In this document: piece after piece, positions 1-5,714 of the stretch | How positions within the stretch are numbered: the stretch's first letter is position 1 | Layout: the number at the start of each line of letters is the position of its first letter | Source: Acidimicrobiia bacterium | Lineage (GTDB): Bacteria; Actinomycetota; Acidimicrobiia; Acidimicrobiales; Ilumatobacteraceae | Length of the DNA: 10,589 bases | Assembly: GCA_030425785.1 (NCBI GenBank) | Contig: JAUHYJ010000069.1 | Span: forward strand, 1 to 10,589 | Direction: 5' to 3' | Program-made: the position numbers and the translations under genes | Notes under the pieces: generated by a model | What the model was told of the DNA's origin: nothing | What the model saw: only the letters and a program-made list of their open reading frames with translations | Database searches by the model: none

Positions 1-195
1 GTCGCGACCGAACCGCACCTCGCCCCGGTCGGGCGTCAGGTCGCCGGCGAGGATTCGCATCAACGTCGTCTTGCCCGACCCGTTCACGCCGACGAGCGCG
101 ACCCGGTCGCCACGCGACACCGTGAGCGTCACGCCGTCGAACAGCACCTTGTCGGGTCGGGCGACGCCCACCCCGGCGATGTCGACGCAGATCAC
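1..195 (-). CDS. ABC-F-like ATP-binding protein, N-terminal fragment (runs off left edge)
   Basis: Only the first 65 codons are present; the rest lies left of the window. Reading starts at a GTG and gives a typical ABC nucleotide-binding opening: a beta-rich stretch with [19 protein letters not shown], then a perfect Walker A, GVNGSGKT, at residues 36-43, followed by [17 protein letters not shown] (residues 44-60). No membrane segment precedes the domain. The phrasing ([27 protein letters not shown]) resembles ABC-F proteins of the Uup/EttA type, cytosolic ATPases that act on ribosomes, but an importer or exporter ATPase cannot be excluded without the second half. The GTG at 195 was chosen because translation begins just before the conserved start of the domain and a TATCGT hexamer lies exactly 6 bases upstream, suggesting a leaderless message. 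It follows the stress-protein gene in the same direction after a 48-base gap. Confidence 0.8.
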   Translation of the reverse strand, partial: MICVDIAGVGVARPDKVLFDGVTLTVSRGDRVALVGVNGSGKTTLMRILAGDLTPDRGEVRFGRD

Positions 196-201
196 GCCGA
201 C

Positions 202-207
202 ACGATA
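202..207 (-). promoter_or_regulatory. Candidate -10 element of a leaderless promoter for the ABC-F-like gene
   Basis: On the minus strand the hexamer TATCGT (fits the actinobacterial TANNNT -10 pattern) is followed by GTCGGC and then the GTG start. The 6-base gap would place the transcription start on the first base of the start codon. No Shine-Dalgarno sequence is visible, which fits. This is a pattern match, not mapped transcription. Confidence 0.5.
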
Positions 208-243
208 CGGCCGGGGCGGGTCACACAGCCCGGCCGGTCGACG

Positions 244-1137
244 TCACCGGACGACGGCGACCGGTGCGTGGCTGTGGGCGGCGACGGCCGACGACGTCGA
301 GCCGAGCACGAGGCCGGTGAACCCACCCCGTCCTCGTGTCCCGACGATCACCATGTCGGTCTCGCGCGACGCCTCGATGAGCCCGAACGCCCCGGTGCCG
401 CGGACCGCCTCGGTGAGCACCTTGACGTCCGGCGGCGGATCACCGGCGGCCGCGACCACCCGATCGGCCACGGCCACGGCGGCCGCGTCCATCTCGTCGA
501 TGTCGGCCGTCATCGGGGTGTACATCCCGACGGCGAGCGCCGGCAGGAACCAGGCGTGGACGACCTTGACCTCCTCGACGCCCGGCAGGCCACAGGCGAA
601 CCGCACGGCGCGGACCGACTCGTTCTCGCCGAGCCCACCGTGGGCATCGGCGTCGATGTCGTGGTCGTCGACGCCGACGACCACGCGACGGGGCGGACGA
701 TGATGGTCGCCCCGCACGACGATCGAGGGCCGCTCGCTGTGGTGGAGGACGTAGTTGGCGGTCGAACCGAGCACCATCGACACCCGTCCGTGGCCGCGGT
801 GACCGACGACGATCATGTCGGCGCCGACCTCGTCGGCGACGTGGACGAGCGCCCGGCCTGGGTGGCCGTTGCGCACGATCCCCTCGAGCCGCTCGTCGTC
901 CTCCTGCTCGATGCGCTCGTTCAGGCCGTTGATCGCCAGCTCCTCGACGTCGTGCGGATCGATCGGCACGACGACGTCGTAGCCGGTGACGAGCGGGACC
1001 TCCCACACGTTGACGAGCACGATGCGGGCATCGGCGGGAGCGGTCTCGCGTGCCCAGGCGAGTGCGGCGTCGGACTCGGGGCTCGTGTCCATCCCGACGA
1101 CCAGGGTCATCCGACCGGCAGTGGCTTCGGTGTTCAT
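244..1137 (-). CDS. Tandem-domain universal stress protein (UspA family)
   Basis: The 297-residue protein holds two Usp domains, about residues 10-142 and 150-297, the usual length for tandem actinobacterial Usp proteins. These cytosolic proteins bind ATP and are linked to dormancy, hypoxia and general stress survival. Domain 1 opens with VVGMDTSPESDAAL and ends with GHRG-HGRVSMVL-GS (112-125). Domain 2 opens with VVVGVDD and ends with GTRG-RGGFTGLVL-GS (266-280), matching the ATP-loop signature G-2x-G-9x-G(S/T). The domain 1 loop has only 8 residues between the last two glycines, one fewer than the signature, so its ATP binding may differ. The ATG at 1137 is supported by a strong AGGGAGGT ribosome site three bases upstream; a second ATG at codon 10 is less likely. 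It appears to be a single gene with its own promoter. The trigger for its expression cannot be read from sequence. Confidence 0.93.
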   Translation of the reverse strand: MNTEATAGRMTLVVGMDTSPESDAALAWARETAPADARIVLVNVWEVPLVTGYDVVVPIDPHDVEELAINGLNERIEQEDDERLEGIVRNGHPGRALVHVADEVGADMIVVGHRGHGRVSMVLGSTANYVLHHSERPSIVVRGDHHRPPRRVVVGVDDHDIDADAHGGLGENESVRAVRFACGLPGVEEVKVVHAWFLPALAVGMYTPMTADIDEMDAAAVAVADRVVAAAGDPPPDVKVLTEAVRGTGAFGLIEASRETDMVIVGTRGRGGFTGLVLGSTSSAVAAHSHAPVAVVR

Positions 1138-1183
1138 GGCACCTCCCTTCGCGGCGACGGTCGGCGACCGTGCCTCTGACGCG

Positions 1184-1189
1184 ATTATG
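1184..1189 (-). promoter_or_regulatory. Candidate -10 box of the universal stress protein gene
   Basis: The minus strand reads CATAAT, five of six matches to TATAAT, about 47 bases before the ATG at 1137. Transcription would start near 1177, leaving a leader of about 40 bases that carries the strong AGGGAGGT site. No good -35 hexamer is seen at the expected spacing; that place is taken by the GC-rich hairpin at 1188-1210, whose edge overlaps the box. Confidence 0.4.
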
Positions 1190-1210
1190 CGCCCGGCGTC
1201 GCCGGGCGCA
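1188..1210 (-). terminator. GC-rich hairpin, likely terminator of the 1279-1941 gene
   Basis: A perfect inverted repeat has 10-base arms (plus strand TGCGCCCGGC and GCCGGGCGCA) and a 3-base GTC loop. It lies about 70 bases past the stop codon of the exported-protein gene, in its direction of transcription. There is no run of T after it, only ATAATC, so it is not a textbook Rho-independent terminator; hairpins without U-tracts are proposed terminators in high-GC actinobacteria. It also sits just upstream of the candidate -10 box for the stress-protein gene and might instead be a protein-binding palindrome. Confidence 0.55.
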
Positions 1211-1278
1211 CTAGGGCCGTTCGGAGGATTCCGTGCCGGGGTGGCGGAACGACCCGCTCGCGGTCGGTGAGCGACCGG

Positions 1279-1941
1279 TCAGCGGCGGCCGAGACGGCCT
1301 TCGCCGTTGACCCGGGCGGTGATCCGCTCGGTGACGTCGGCCAGCTTCTCCGCCGCCTCGTCGTCGGTGAGACGGCCGTCCTCGACGGCCAGGTCGAGGT
1401 GACCGGCGGCCTCGTCGACGAGGGCGTCGATCACGGTCTGGACGTCGACACCGTTGGCCTCGGCGATGTCGGCGATCGAGTTGCCCGCCACCAGCTCCTC
1501 ACGGAGCGTCTCGGCGTCGATGCCGAGGAGGCCGGCGACGACCTCACCGTCGCGTCCGGGCCCGCCGCGGTGGCCACGACCGCCGCGGTCGCCGGGCGCG
1601 TGTTCGGGTCGGTGCTCGGCGAGGTGGGTGGCGACGGCGTCCGCCTGATCGGAGGTGATCGTGCCGTCGTCGACGAGGTCCTGCAGCAACTCGCGGACCC
1701 GCTGGCCGGGCTCGACGCCATCGGGCATGTCGTCGCTGCTGGTGTCGGTGTCCGCGTCCTGCTGGACGACGAGGCCCGTGTCGGTCGAGCCGCCGGTCGC
1801 AGCGCTCGTGAAGCTCGGAGTGAGCGCCATGAGGCCGATCGCACCGCCGGCGAGGAGTCCGGCACCGACGCCGATCACGGCGTTGCGCCGGGCGGTCGAC
1901 GGGCGGGTGGAGGTGGGGGTGGGGGTCTGGTCGGAGCTCAT
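1279..1941 (-). CDS. Exported helical protein of unknown function
   Basis: I do not recognise a named function. The 220-residue protein has a Thr/Pro-rich start (residues 5-16), an Arg pair at 18-19, a hydrophobic Ala/Gly stretch at about 21-40 and a plausible signal-peptidase site near TSA (45-47), so it is probably secreted or anchored outside; the Arg pair is not a full Tat motif. The mature part is acidic and helical. Residues 88-110 (DLVDDGTITSDQADAV...) and 184-206 (DLAVEDGRLTDDEAAEKL...) look like copies of one helical unit. Between them are a Gly/Arg/His-rich linker (about 117-132) and GNSIADIAEANGVDVQTVI (153-171), resembling short helical modules common in actinobacterial exported proteins. 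The ATG at 1941 is preceded by AAAGGA with suitable spacing. The gene follows the sensor kinase by 107 bases in the same direction and could be a target or accessory of that system. Confidence 0.82.
   Translation of the reverse strand: MSSDQTPTPTSTRPSTARRNAVIGVGAGLLAGGAIGLMALTPSFTSAATGGSTDTGLVVQQDADTDTSSDDMPDGVEPGQRVRELLQDLVDDGTITSDQADAVATHLAEHRPEHAPGDRGGRGHRGGPGRDGEVVAGLLGIDAETLREELVAGNSIADIAEANGVDVQTVIDALVDEAAGHLDLAVEDGRLTDDEAAEKLADVTERITARVNGEGRLGRR
1901..1925 (+). other. G-rich tract with G-quadruplex pattern inside the 5' end of the exported-protein gene
   Basis: The plus strand has four runs of at least three G: GGG, C, GGG, a 7-base loop, GGGGG, T, GGGGG. This fits a G3+ quadruplex pattern with loops of 1, 7 and 1. 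It lies 16-40 bases inside the gene that starts at 1941 and is on that gene's template strand. The amino acids it encodes are the Thr/Pro repeat TPTPTSTRP, so codon choice alone may explain it. Confidence 0.5.
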
Positions 1942-1987
1942 CGTGGGTCCTTTCGGGATGGGTGGTGTCGATGACGATGCTCATCGT

Positions 1988-2043
1988 GAACCCCCAGGTT
2001 GAGAACCGAACCAGGCCCGGGTAAGAGGCGAGCAAGAACCCGG
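1988..2043. promoter_or_regulatory. GAACC motif cluster and inverted repeat upstream of the exported-protein gene
   Basis: The 107-base gap between the kinase gene and the exported-protein gene contains four plus-strand copies of GAACC (GGTTC in the direction of transcription), starting at 1988, 2003, 2008 and 2036. It also holds an inverted repeat CCGGGT / ACCCGG at 2017-2022 and 2038-2043. Such clustering ahead of a gene next to a response regulator suggests an operator region. No clear -35/-10 pair was found here, so the gene may have its own weakly matching promoter or be read through from the kinase. Confidence 0.3.
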
Positions 2044-2048
2044 CGGTG

Positions 2049-3410
2049 TCAGCCCGGCTCGATGCCGTGGCCGGTCCCACCCGTGAGATCGGCGGTGGGA
2101 TCGCCGGCGACCTCGCCCAGACGGAAGCCGACCTCGGCGCCGCCGCCGGCGCGCGGTCGGGCGAACGTCGTGCCGCCACCGTGCCGGGCCGCGACCTCGG
2201 CGACGATCGACAGCCCGAGACCCGAACCCGGCAACGTGCGCGCGTCGTCGGCCCGATGGAAGCGATCGAAGACGCGGTCGAGATCGTCGGGCGCGATCCC
2301 TGGTCCTCGATCGGCAACGACCACGCCGGCGTCCCGGACCGTCACCGTGATCGGCGACTCCGACCGGTCGAACTTGCAGGCATTGTCGAGCAGGCACGAC
2401 AGCGCCCGCTGCACGGCCGACCGCTGGGCGACGACGGGCGATGCGGTCGCGTCGAGCTCGATCGTGCGTCCGGTGCGCCGCCGGTAGCGATCGGCGACCT
2501 CGGCAGTGACCTCGCCCAGGTCGAACGCCGTGTACGGCTCGTCGGACGAGTCGCCGCTCGCGACGGCGACGACCTCGTTCACGAGGTCGGTGAGCTCGCT
2601 CGCCTCTGCCCGCAGGTCGGCGACGATCGCGTCACGGTCGTCGTCGCTCATCTCGGGGTAGCGGACGAGCGCGTCGAGGTTGGTGCGCAGGCTGGTCAGC
2701 GGGGTGCGCAGCTCGTGCCCGGCATCCTGGACGAGGCGGCGCTGATCGTCCTTCGAACGCGCGAGCGCGGCCAACATCCGATCGAACGCGACGCCGAGCC
2801 GACCGACCTCGTCGTCGCCGTGCTCGCCGACGGCCACGTCGAGCCGACCGGTGGTCTCGACGTGTTCGGCGGCGGAGGTGAGACGTCGCAGCGATGCGGT
2901 GATGCGGTTCGCGATCAGCAGCCCGACGCCCACGGCAGCACCACCGACGAGCGCCGACCACACCAGGATGCGACCCCGCAGACCGAGCAGGACGCGATCG
3001 GTCTCCGCGAGCGACCGGCCGACCTGCACGGCACCCCGCGGGAACCCGATCGTGCGGATGCGGTAGTCGCCGGCGTCGGTGGCGACCGTCGCGAACCGGC
3101 TCGCTCGCGGCACCCCGGCGACGCGGACGTCGTCGTCGGTCACGGGGATCTCGACCGGGAACGTCGACTCGACGATCGTGCCGTCGATCGTGATGATCTG
3201 CGCGTCGAGCCCGGCCAGCGGGCCGCGGCGCGGCAGCGCGTCCCGGCCGAGGCGCCCGTCGGCGACCACGCCGTCGACCTCGGTCAGCGACCGATCGACC
3301 TCGGCCAGCAACCGGTCACGCGTCGACCGATAGCTGACGGCGCCGATCGCCACGGTGGCGACCATCACCAGACCGGCGAGCGCCAGCGCGATCTTCCAGC
3401 GCAGGCTCAC
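2049..3410 (-). CDS. Sensor histidine kinase (EnvZ/OmpR-class, HAMP-HisKA-HATPase)
   Basis: This 453-residue membrane kinase would sense an outside signal and phosphorylate the adjacent regulator. Order of parts: membrane helix 1 at about 7-26; an extracytoplasmic sensor region of about 120 residues (27-147) that I cannot assign to a named fold; membrane helix 2 at about 148-168; HAMP linker at about 169-222; HisKA with H-box GHELRTPLTSLR, phosphoacceptor His232; and HATPase with N-box LLDNACKF (Asn343), G1 DRGPGI (367-372) and G2 GSGLGLSIV (395-403). All catalytic boxes look intact. The tail after about 432 is Gly-rich and unassigned. Translation starts at a GTG sharing four bases (GTGA) with the stop of the regulator gene, showing translational coupling. 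The architecture and gene order resemble MprAB/TcrYS-like actinobacterial pairs, but the stimulus cannot be told from sequence. Confidence 0.95.
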   Translation of the reverse strand: MSLRWKIALALAGLVMVATVAIGAVSYRSTRDRLLAEVDRSLTEVDGVVADGRLGRDALPRRGPLAGLDAQIITIDGTIVESTFPVEIPVTDDDVRVAGVPRASRFATVATDAGDYRIRTIGFPRGAVQVGRSLAETDRVLLGLRGRILVWSALVGGAAVGVGLLIANRITASLRRLTSAAEHVETTGRLDVAVGEHGDDEVGRLGVAFDRMLAALARSKDDQRRLVQDAGHELRTPLTSLRTNLDALVRYPEMSDDDRDAIVADLRAEASELTDLVNEVVAVASGDSSDEPYTAFDLGEVTAEVADRYRRRTGRTIELDATASPVVAQRSAVQRALSCLLDNACKFDRSESPITVTVRDAGVVVADRGPGIAPDDLDRVFDRFHRADDARTLPGSGLGLSIVAEVAARHGGGTTFARPRAGGGAEVGFRLGEVAGDPTADLTGGTGHGIEPG

Positions 3411-4111
3411 CGGTCGTCCGCCCGGGCGACGTAGCCGACCCCGCGCACCGTGTGGATCAGGCGGCCCGCGCCGCCGCGCTCGGTCTTGCGGCGGAGGTAG
3501 CCGATGTACACCGCCAGGTTCTTCGAGTCCGGGCCGAAGTCGTACTGCCAGATCCGCTCGTAGATCGTCGAGTGGTCGAGCACGATGCCCGCGTTGCGAA
3601 CCAGCAGTTCGAGCAGGTCGAACTCGGTCTTGCTCAGCTCGACCGGTTCGCCGCCGCGTTCGGCACGGCGGCCGGCGGTGTCGAGCACCAGGTCACCGAG
3701 TGTGAGCGCCTCGTGATCCCCGTCGTTCGACGCCGGCGACTCGCCGAACCCGTCGGCGCGACGGACGAGCGCCCGCATGCGCGCGAACAGCTCCGCCAGA
3801 TCGAACGGCTTGGGGACGTAGTCGTCGGCGCCGGCGTCGAGCCCGGCGACACGATCGCTCGTGTCGGTGCGCGCCGTCAGCATCAGGATCGGCACCGTGT
3901 TGCGCTCCGACCGCAGGACGCGGCACACCGTCAGCCCGTCGACCAGGGGCATCGACACGTCGAGCAGGACCAGGTCGGCGTGGTGTTCGCCGAGCCATTC
4001 GAGGGCCTGCGCCCCGTTGGACACGGTCGTCACGTCCCACCCCTCGAGCCCGAGCGCACGCGCGACGGACTCGCGCACCGATCGATCGTCCTCGGCCAGC
4101 AGCACCTGCAC
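3407..4111 (-). CDS. OmpR/PhoB-family response regulator
   Basis: Starting at GTG 4111 the protein has 234 residues, normal for the family. It is a cytosolic transcription factor phosphorylated by the kinase encoded next. The receiver domain (1-115) shows the acidic pocket Glu7-Asp8-Asp9, phosphoacceptor Asp51 in LLDVSMP, Thr79 in LMLTAR and Lys101 in PKPF. The winged-helix domain (about 140-232) contains LSKTEFDLLELLVRN and ends with IGYLRRKTE...IHTVRGVGYV, the recognition helix and wing region. The open frame extends upstream to 4336, but those codons give low-complexity Arg/Ser sequence unlike the family and overlap the crcB gene, so GTG 4111, which opens directly into QVLLAEDD, is preferred. 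A second GTG two codons on is possible. No Shine-Dalgarno sequence is evident; TGTACT lies 6 bases upstream, suggesting a leaderless message. It overlaps the kinase gene by GTGA and is divergent from crcB. Confidence 0.95.
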   Translation of the reverse strand: MQVLLAEDDRSVRESVARALGLEGWDVTTVSNGAQALEWLGEHHADLVLLDVSMPLVDGLTVCRVLRSERNTVPILMLTARTDTSDRVAGLDAGADDYVPKPFDLAELFARMRALVRRADGFGESPASNDGDHEALTLGDLVLDTAGRRAERGGEPVELSKTEFDLLELLVRNAGIVLDHSTIYERIWQYDFGPDSKNLAVYIGYLRRKTERGGAGRLIHTVRGVGYVARADDR

Positions 4112-4117
4112 CCCCTG

Positions 4118-4123
4118 AGTACA
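4118..4123 (-). promoter_or_regulatory. Candidate -10 element of a leaderless promoter for the response regulator
   Basis: The minus strand reads TGTACT, then CAGGGG, then the GTG start. The match to TATAAT is 4 of 6 and lacks the conserved A at position 2, so it is weak by itself. The exact 6-base placement repeats that seen at other operon heads in this window. Confidence 0.35.
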
Positions 4124-4132
4124 CCAGAAGCG

Positions 4133-4154
4133 GGTGAGGATTCGGTGAGAATGG
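4133..4154. promoter_or_regulatory. 11-bp-period direct repeat between the regulator gene and crcB1, candidate OmpR-type operator
   Basis: Two head-to-tail copies, GGTGAGGATTC and GGTGAGAATGG, match at 8 of 11 positions and are offset by exactly 11 bases, about one helical turn. OmpR/PhoB-family regulators bind such tandem half-sites as head-to-tail dimers. The pair lies in the 47-base gap shared by the regulator and crcB1, and the second copy overlaps the candidate crcB1 -10. Binding by this regulator is inferred from position and spacing only. Confidence 0.4.
4147..4152 (+). promoter_or_regulatory. Candidate -10 element of a leaderless promoter for the crcB pair
   Basis: GAGAAT (4 of 6 to TATAAT, keeping A at position 2 and T at position 6) is followed by GGCACC and then GTG at 4159. 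No Shine-Dalgarno sequence is visible. The 6-base gap is the leaderless arrangement. Confidence 0.35.
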
Positions 4155-4158
4155 CACC

Positions 4159-4560
4159 GTGGACCACGTCGGGAGCGCCGCTGCGAGGCAGATCGCCCTC
4201 GTCGGGGTCGGTGGTGCCCTCGGCGCGCTCGTGCGCTGGTCGATCGCCGAATCGATCGACCGCCCGCCCGCCGGCTTCCCGTGGGCGACCCTGCTCGTGA
4301 ACCTCGTCGGCTGCGCCGCGATCGGGGCGGCGTCACGCCGCTGGCGGCCCGGCTCCGACCGTTGGGCGTTCGGCGTGACCGGGTTGCTCGGTGGGTTCAC
4401 GACGTTCTCGGCGTTCGCGAACGAGACCCGCGAGCTGCTCGTCGACGGGCGGGCGGCGACCGCCCTCGTCCTCGTCGCCGCCACCCTGCTGGGTGGCATC
4501 GCGGCGGTCTCGATCGCCCGCGCCGGCGTACCGCACTCGCCCGTGCAGGAGACGACGTGA
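4159..4560 (+). CDS. crcB1: Fluoride exporter CrcB/Fluc, first subunit
   Basis: The 133-residue four-helix membrane protein carries the Fluc signatures: GGALGALVRW near the start (18-27), the pore-region Asn48 in TLLVNLVG, and the phenylalanine-box motif GGFTTFSAF at 78-86 with both key Phe (83 and 86). Fluc channels let fluoride leave the cytoplasm and are dual-topology dimers. Where two unlike genes are adjacent, as here, the subunits generally form a heterodimer in opposite orientations. GTG 4159 is chosen because it is the first start in frame ahead of the conserved region and lies 6 bases after a -10-like hexamer; four N-terminal residues precede the first glycine. The stop shares four bases (GTGA) with the second crcB start. 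No fluoride riboswitch can fit in the 47-base gap upstream. Confidence 0.93.
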   Translation: MDHVGSAAARQIALVGVGGALGALVRWSIAESIDRPPAGFPWATLLVNLVGCAAIGAASRRWRPGSDRWAFGVTGLLGGFTTFSAFANETRELLVDGRAATALVLVAATLLGGIAAVSIARAGVPHSPVQETT

Positions 4561-4871
4561 CGGTCGCGGCGCTCGCGGCGGCTGCCGCCATCGGGGCGAT
4601 CGCACGGTGGCGGCTGGTCGTCCACGGGTGGCGCGGCACGCTGGCGGTCAACCTGATCGGGTCGTTCCTGCTCGGCTGGCTGGTGGCCTGGCGACCGGGC
4701 ACCGACATCGTGACCGTGCTCGGCACCGGCTTCTGCGGCGCGCTCACGACGTACGGCACGTTCGCGCTCGAGGTCACGATCGCCGAGCGCCGGCACGCCG
4801 TGCTCGTCGCCGCCGGCAGTGTCGTCGGATGCGTGGCGCTCGCCGCCCTCGGCTACGCGCTCGGGGGCTGA
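4557..4871 (+). CDS. crcB2: Fluoride exporter CrcB/Fluc, second subunit
   Basis: This short 104-residue paralogue of the preceding protein retains IGAIARWRL (12-20), Asn32 in LAVNLIGS and the box GALTTYGTF (61-69). The first Phe of the box is Tyr66 and the Ser of TTFS is Gly67, while the second Phe (69) is kept, so the two subunits would present different faces to the fluoride path. It starts at GTG 4557, overlapping the first crcB stop by four bases, so the proteins are made together, as expected for an obligate pair. At just over 100 residues it is near the lower end for the family, but four hydrophobic segments can still be drawn. It ends only 9 bases from the stop of the convergent methyltransferase gene, with no clear terminator between them. 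Confidence 0.9.
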   Translation: MTVAALAAAAAIGAIARWRLVVHGWRGTLAVNLIGSFLLGWLVAWRPGTDIVTVLGTGFCGALTTYGTFALEVTIAERRHAVLVAAGSVVGCVALAALGYALGG

Positions 4872-4880
4872 GCGCGACGA

Positions 4881-5714
4881 TCAGACCGGTTCGGCGGAGC
4901 CCGCCCAGCGCACCGTCACCACGTCGGGCACGAACGCCGGGGGATGATCCGCCAGGAAGCCGGCGATCTCGTCGTCGCGCGCCTCGGTCAGGCACCACCG
5001 ACGCCGCGCGGTGGGCACGAGACGCTCCGGATCGGCCGACCAGGCGGAGAGCACGCGACGGGGCGACACCGCGACCTCGGGGTCGACGCCGAGCTCGCGG
5101 ACGACGGCCACGAAGTCCTCGGCGGTCGGACCGGTCGGGCGGGCGAGCTGCCAGAAGTGAGCGAACCCCTCGTTCCAGGCCGACATCGGGTGCCGGGTCG
5201 GCAACTCGACGACCACGGCCAGCCGGGCTCGGGCGGTGAGGGCGGTCAGGAACGGCGCGATGTCGCCGACGTCGTAGACGACGTGGTGGCAGATCGCGAC
5301 GTCGGCGACCGGCGTGACGTCCGCGACGTCGGGCCACCGACCGTGGACCGTTCGCCGGGCGACCCCGGCGCGGGCCGCGGCCTCGACGAACTCGTCGAGC
5401 ATCGCGCCGCGCGGGTCGACACCGATCAGCTCGGTCGCCGGCGGCACGAGCGGGAGGGCCGATCGGCCACCGCCGCAACCGACGTCGAGCACCGTGCCGC
5501 CGACGGGAGGCAGCACCTCGCGGGCCCAACGGGCCGAGACGGTGTCGCGGTCGAGCGTGGCGTCGACCGCGAACGCCTGCGTGGCCATCGTCCACGGCGA
5601 TTCGGGGGCGGCGTCGACGACGTGGGTCGGCAGCGCCCAACCGGCGAGGAGCTCACGCCAGCGGTCGGCGGCGGTCGGCGAGGGGTCGGCGTCGGGCGGT
5701 GCGGCGTCGGTCAC
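4881..5714 (-). CDS. Class I SAM-dependent methyltransferase
   Basis: From GTG 5714 the protein has 277 residues. The SAM-binding motif I is VLDVGCGGGRSALPL (75-89), followed by an acidic residue after the second strand in ELIGVDPRG (Asp100) and a post-motif segment ADVAICHHVVYDV (137-149). This is the class I Rossmann fold, which transfers a methyl group from S-adenosylmethionine. The substrate cannot be deduced; the C-terminal half has no motif I recognise. The frame is open to 5864, but the earlier codons give Arg/Pro-rich sequence lying inside the P450 gene. GTG 5714 overlaps the P450 stop by GTGA, which decides the start and shows translational coupling. Its place as third gene after ferredoxin and P450 suggests it modifies the oxidised product or a related small molecule; that is inference. 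A SAM-binding protein with another reaction cannot be excluded. Confidence 0.88.
   Translation of the reverse strand: MTDAAPPDADPSPTAADRWRELLAGWALPTHVVDAAPESPWTMATQAFAVDATLDRDTVSARWAREVLPPVGGTVLDVGCGGGRSALPLVPPATELIGVDPRGAMLDEFVEAAARAGVARRTVHGRWPDVADVTPVADVAICHHVVYDVGDIAPFLTALTARARLAVVVELPTRHPMSAWNEGFAHFWQLARPTGPTAEDFVAVVRELGVDPEVAVSPRRVLSAWSADPERLVPTARRRWCLTEARDDEIAGFLADHPPAFVPDVVTVRWAGSAEPV

Noticed and set aside
268..1179. 303-codon plus-strand frame opposite the universal stress gene
   Set aside because: The His/Asp/Val-rich composition is the antisense image of the Usp domains; there is no ribosome site and no family match.
1942..2317. Minus-strand frame starting MSIVIDTTHPERTHDE upstream of the exported protein
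   Set aside because: It runs out of frame into the exported-protein gene as Arg/Pro-rich sequence, while the ATG at 1941 has a good AAAGGA site and opens a signal-like N-terminus.
2046..3434. 462-codon open frame on the plus strand opposite the sensor kinase
   Set aside because: It is low-complexity Arg/Asp/Val/Gly sequence mirrored from a kinase with all catalytic boxes intact; long antisense frames are expected in DNA with very high GC at third codon positions.
4112..4158. Fluoride riboswitch before crcB1
   Set aside because: The gap is only 47 bases, lacks the conserved crcB-motif elements, and the start appears to be leaderless.
4112..4336. N-terminal extension of the response regulator to 4336
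   Set aside because: The extra codons give Arg/Ser-rich sequence unlike any receiver domain and overlap crcB1; GTG 4111 opens directly into the receiver beta-1 strand.
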